Assembly: GCA_938023895.1 (NCBI GenBank)
Contig: CALJDH010000291.1
Span: 1-17,999, forward strand
DNA length: 17,999 nucleotides
From: an uncultured Aliiroseovarius sp.
GTDB lineage: Bacteria; Pseudomonadota; Alphaproteobacteria; Rhodobacterales; Rhodobacteraceae
Direction of reading: 5' to 3'
Shown: positions 15,705-17,999 of the stretch, in pieces
Position numbering within the stretch: the first letter of the stretch is position 1
How the letters are laid out: the number at the start of each line of letters is the position of its first letter
The notes under the pieces: generated by a model
Databases searched by the model: none
Seen by the model: only the letters and a program-made list of their open reading frames with translations
What the model was told of the DNA's origin: nothing
Translations under genes and position numbers: made by a program

Positions 15705-15804
15705 ATCCTTCGCAACCTCGCCTTTTCGGCACGTAATGCCCTTGCCCCTGACCCCACCCGCGCTTAAACCGGAAAGCAACTAGAGACAGTGAGGATTGCC
15801 CCTT

Positions 15805-16770
15805 ATGGCCGATAAAGTCGTTTTTGCCGACCGCATGCTTTCGCTTGGTCTGGCCCGTGTTTCCGAAGCCGCTGCCACGGCCAGCGCCGACCTGGTCGGC
15901 CGCGGAGACGAAAAAGCCGCAGACCAAGCCGCCGTGAATGCCATGCGTGACCAGCTGAACCTGCTGGAAATTCAAGGTACCGTTGTGATCGGTGAAGGCG
16001 AGCGGGACGAAGCCCCGATGCTGTATATCGGCGAAGAAGTCGGCACCGGCGAAGGCCCGGCCGTAGACATCGCCTTGGACCCACTGGAAGGCACCACGCT
16101 GACCGCCAAGGACATGCCGAATGCGCTGACCGTAATCGCCATGGCACCGCGCGGCACTCTGCTGCATGCCCCGGACGTCTATATGGAAAAGCTGGCCATC
16201 GGCCCGGGCTACCCCAAGGACGTCGTATCGCTGGCCATGTCGCCGAAAGAGCGCGTTGAAGCTCTGGCAAAAGCCAAAGGGTGTGAGACCAAGGACATTA
16301 CCGTCTGCGTTCTGGAACGCCCGCGCCACGAAGCAATGATCGAGGGAATCCGTTCGACCGGCGCTGCCATCCGTCTGATCACCGATGGTGACGTGGCTGG
16401 TGTGATCCACTGTGCCGAAGCCGACATCACTGGCATCGACATGTATATGGGCCGCGGCGGCGCACCCGAAGGTGTGCTGGCAGCCTCGGCGCTGAAATGC
16501 ATGGGCGGTCAAATGTGGGGTCAGCTGACCTTCCGTAACGACGACGAACGTGGCCGCGCCGCAAAAGCGGGCATCACCGATCTGGACCGCATCTACTCGC
16601 GCGATGAAATGGTGACCGCGGACGTGATCTTTGCCGCAACCGGTGTAACCGATGGCTCGATCGTTTCGGGCATCAAACGCGAACCCGGCTGGCTGACCAC
16701 CGAAACGCTGCTGATGCGTTCGAAAACCGGATCGGTCCGTCGCATGATCTATCGCAACCCGGTCGCTTGA
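15805..16770 (+). CDS. glpX: Class II fructose-1,6-bisphosphatase GlpX
   Basis: It hydrolyses fructose 1,6-bisphosphate in gluconeogenesis, or in the Calvin cycle in phototrophs; 321 residues. It is a metal-dependent, lithium-sensitive-phosphatase fold enzyme. Motifs are GRGDEKAAD (32-40, metal D35), VVIGEGERDEAPM (about 61-73, metal Glu), DPLEGTT (about 92-98), and the C-terminal RGGAPEGVLAASALKCMGG with its conserved Glu. The ATG at 15805 is preferred over an in-frame TTG at 15796 because a GAGG lies about ten bases before it and the protein then starts at the family position (MADKVVFADRMLSLGLARV). The stop codon shares its last base with the ATG of the next gene. Confidence 0.97.
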   Translation: MADKVVFADRMLSLGLARVSEAAATASADLVGRGDEKAADQAAVNAMRDQLNLLEIQGTVVIGEGERDEAPMLYIGEEVGTGEGPAVDIALDPLEGTTLTAKDMPNALTVIAMAPRGTLLHAPDVYMEKLAIGPGYPKDVVSLAMSPKERVEALAKAKGCETKDITVCVLERPRHEAMIEGIRSTGAAIRLITDGDVAGVIHCAEADITGIDMYMGRGGAPEGVLAASALKCMGGQMWGQLTFRNDDERGRAAKAGITDLDRIYSRDEMVTADVIFAATGVTDGSIVSGIKREPGWLTTETLLMRSKTGSVRRMIYRNPVA

Positions 16771-17321
16771 TGCTGGGCGCCCTGATCCTGATCGACATTC
16801 AGGGAGGGTTTGACGACCCCTTCTGGGGCACACGCAACAATCCGGACGCCGAGGCCAACGCCGCCCGGCTTCTGACCCATTGGCGGGCGCAAAATGCGCC
16901 CGTCTTTCACATTCAGCACCTGTCAACCACGCCGGGCAGCCCTCTGCACCCGGATGGCGGCCTTGTGGCCCTGAAGTCCATGGTCGCCCCACGCGAGGGC
17001 GAAACGGTCATGGCCAAGAATGTGAACTCGGGATTTATCGGCACTGACCTTGAGAAAATGCTGAGGAAACATGGTGTTGAGAAGGTCACAATCTGCGGCC
17101 TGACCACACCCCATTGCGTCTCGACCACCACCCGTATGGCGGCAAATCTGGGCTTCGACGTGACGCTGGTCCACGACGCCTGTGCGGCCTTCACCGGCAA
17201 TGCGGACAGCGGCTGGCGCGATGGGCCAACCCCGACGGCTGAAGACATCCACACCGCAGCCCTCGACCAGTTGAACGGTGAATTCGCCACGGTCGTCTCT
17301 GCCGATCAGGTGCTTACATGA
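16770..17321 (+). CDS. Isochorismatase-family cysteine hydrolase
   Basis: A 183-residue soluble enzyme of the isochorismatase-like (cysteine hydrolase) superfamily, which cleaves amides or enol ethers such as nicotinamide or N-carbamoyl compounds. The triad is visible: D9 in LILIDIQGG, K83 in AKNVNSGFIGTD and C116 in TTPHCVSTT, with the preceding CGLTT providing the usual strand. The start ATG overlaps the glpX stop by one base (TGATG), and the stop overlaps the recJ ATG (ATGA), so translation is probably coupled to both neighbours. The substrate is not deducible. Pathway members of an enterobactin or nicotinamide type are absent nearby. Confidence 0.9.
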   Translation: MLGALILIDIQGGFDDPFWGTRNNPDAEANAARLLTHWRAQNAPVFHIQHLSTTPGSPLHPDGGLVALKSMVAPREGETVMAKNVNSGFIGTDLEKMLRKHGVEKVTICGLTTPHCVSTTTRMAANLGFDVTLVHDACAAFTGNADSGWRDGPTPTAEDIHTAALDQLNGEFATVVSADQVLT

Positions 17322-17999
17322 GCGCATTCCTTGGGGTCGAAAGCTCTCTGACCGGACGCAAATGGCTTGGCCCAACGACCGAGGTCGAACGTCAGGCCGA
17401 GGCCATCGCCCAACACACACAACTGCCTGCAGCATTGTGTACGCTTCTGGCCCAACGCGGCATCCCCCCGCACGAAGCCACCGGCTTTCTGGACCCTACC
17501 CTGCGCGATCTTCTACCCGATCCCCGCAAACTGAAGGACATGGACAAGGCTGCTGCCCGTATCCTTGAAGCACTGGACCGATCCGAGCGGGTCGCCATTT
17601 TCGCAGACTATGATGTGGACGGGGCAACCTCGGCAACCTTGCTGATCGACTGGTTTCGACAGTTTGACCGGCAGGTTACGCTATATATCCCTGACCGAAT
17701 TGAAGAAGGCTATGGCCCGAACACACCCGCCATGGAGAAACTGGCCGCCGATCACAGTCTGATCATCTGCGTGGACTGCGGCACGCTCAGCTTTGCCCCC
17801 ATCGCTGCCGCCCGTGCGAAGGGCGCCGATGTGATCGTGCTGGACCACCACCTTGGGACCGAAACATTGCCCGACGCCAACGCCGTGGTGAACCCGAACC
17901 GACAGGACGAGGCTGACGCGCCGGGATACCTCTGCGCAGCCGGTGTGGTGTTCCTTGTGCTGGTCGAACTGGGCCGGCTGCTGCGTGAGGCGGGACGCT
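17318..17999 (+). CDS. recJ: Single-stranded-DNA exonuclease RecJ (N-terminal part, cut by window end)
   Basis: A 5'-3' single-strand exonuclease in recombination and mismatch repair. The first 227 codons are present and the gene continues past the right edge. DHH-superfamily motifs show clearly: DYDVDGATS at 97-105, VDCGT around D153 and LDHHLG with D176-H177-H178, all manganese ligands. The N-terminus (MSAFLGVESSLTGRKW and a helical AEAIAQHTQLPAALCTLLAQR stretch) is the normal alphaproteobacterial one. The ATG overlaps the stop of the hydrolase gene by four bases (ATGA), implying an operon glpX - hydrolase - recJ. No frame break is seen in the visible part. Confidence 0.95.
   Translation, partial: MSAFLGVESSLTGRKWLGPTTEVERQAEAIAQHTQLPAALCTLLAQRGIPPHEATGFLDPTLRDLLPDPRKLKDMDKAAARILEALDRSERVAIFADYDVDGATSATLLIDWFRQFDRQVTLYIPDRIEEGYGPNTPAMEKLAADHSLIICVDCGTLSFAPIAAARAKGADVIVLDHHLGTETLPDANAVVNPNRQDEADAPGYLCAAGVVFLVLVELGRLLREAGR

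Noticed and set aside
14574..16992. Two long leftward frames opposite hom, the ceramidase gene and glpX (401 and 440 codons).
   Set aside because: They are mirrors of well-supported genes, with low-complexity composition and no family match.

Overview
The window reads as the chromosome of a GC-rich alphaproteobacterium, most likely of the Rhodobacteraceae (Roseobacter group). Support comes from the codon use, the house-keeping set (nrdR-ribD, dnaG-rpoD with a long acidic insert in sigma-70, hom-glpX-recJ), GANTC (CcrM-type) and FnrL-type sites, and the N-terminus of a riboflavin synthase. The taxon is inferred from gene content and protein style, not from a database match. No tRNA, rRNA, CRISPR array, insertion sequence or phage gene was seen.

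Left part (1-6651). Eight codons of a leftward riboflavin synthase gene (ribE) lie at the left edge. Next is a rightward three-gene capsule cassette: kpsS (Kdo transferase), a Wza/KpsD-type outer-membrane export lipoprotein, and kpsC (two-module Kdo transferase). It ends tail-to-tail on ribD, the two stop codons sharing one CTAG. ribD and nrdR run leftward as a pair. The capsule cassette therefore sits, in opposite orientation, between two riboflavin genes that are often in one operon in this group. KpsS and KpsC build the poly-Kdo lipid anchor of a capsule and the Wza-type protein would export it. The inner-membrane exporter and the polymer-making genes are not in the window.

Middle part (6652-10231). 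A small periplasmic cytochrome c with an FNR-type site upstream and a YjbQ-family gene both run leftward. Directly before the YjbQ start codon lies an intrinsic terminator preceded by a foldable region whose G-U pairs favour the leftward RNA strand. It is either a small RNA or a transcription-attenuating leader. About 425 bp of AT-richer DNA with no convincing gene follows, then the rpoD terminator and rpoD.

Right part (10232-17999). dnaG lies upstream of rpoD (leftward), with a dense cluster of GANTC sites between them, and a TetR-family regulator lies just upstream of dnaG. Rightward from a divergent regulatory region are a small lipoprotein, hom (homoserine dehydrogenase), a membrane protein of the ceramidase family with the zinc-ligand pattern intact, glpX (class II fructose-1,6-bisphosphatase), an isochorismatase-family cysteine hydrolase and the first 227 codons of recJ. 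The last three are joined by one- to four-base stop/start overlaps and probably share one transcript.

Most of the window is ordinary core genome. The parts that deserve a second look are the placement of the capsule cassette, the structured leader before yjbQ, the GANTC cluster before rpoD, the bacterial ceramidase homologue and the putative FNR site.
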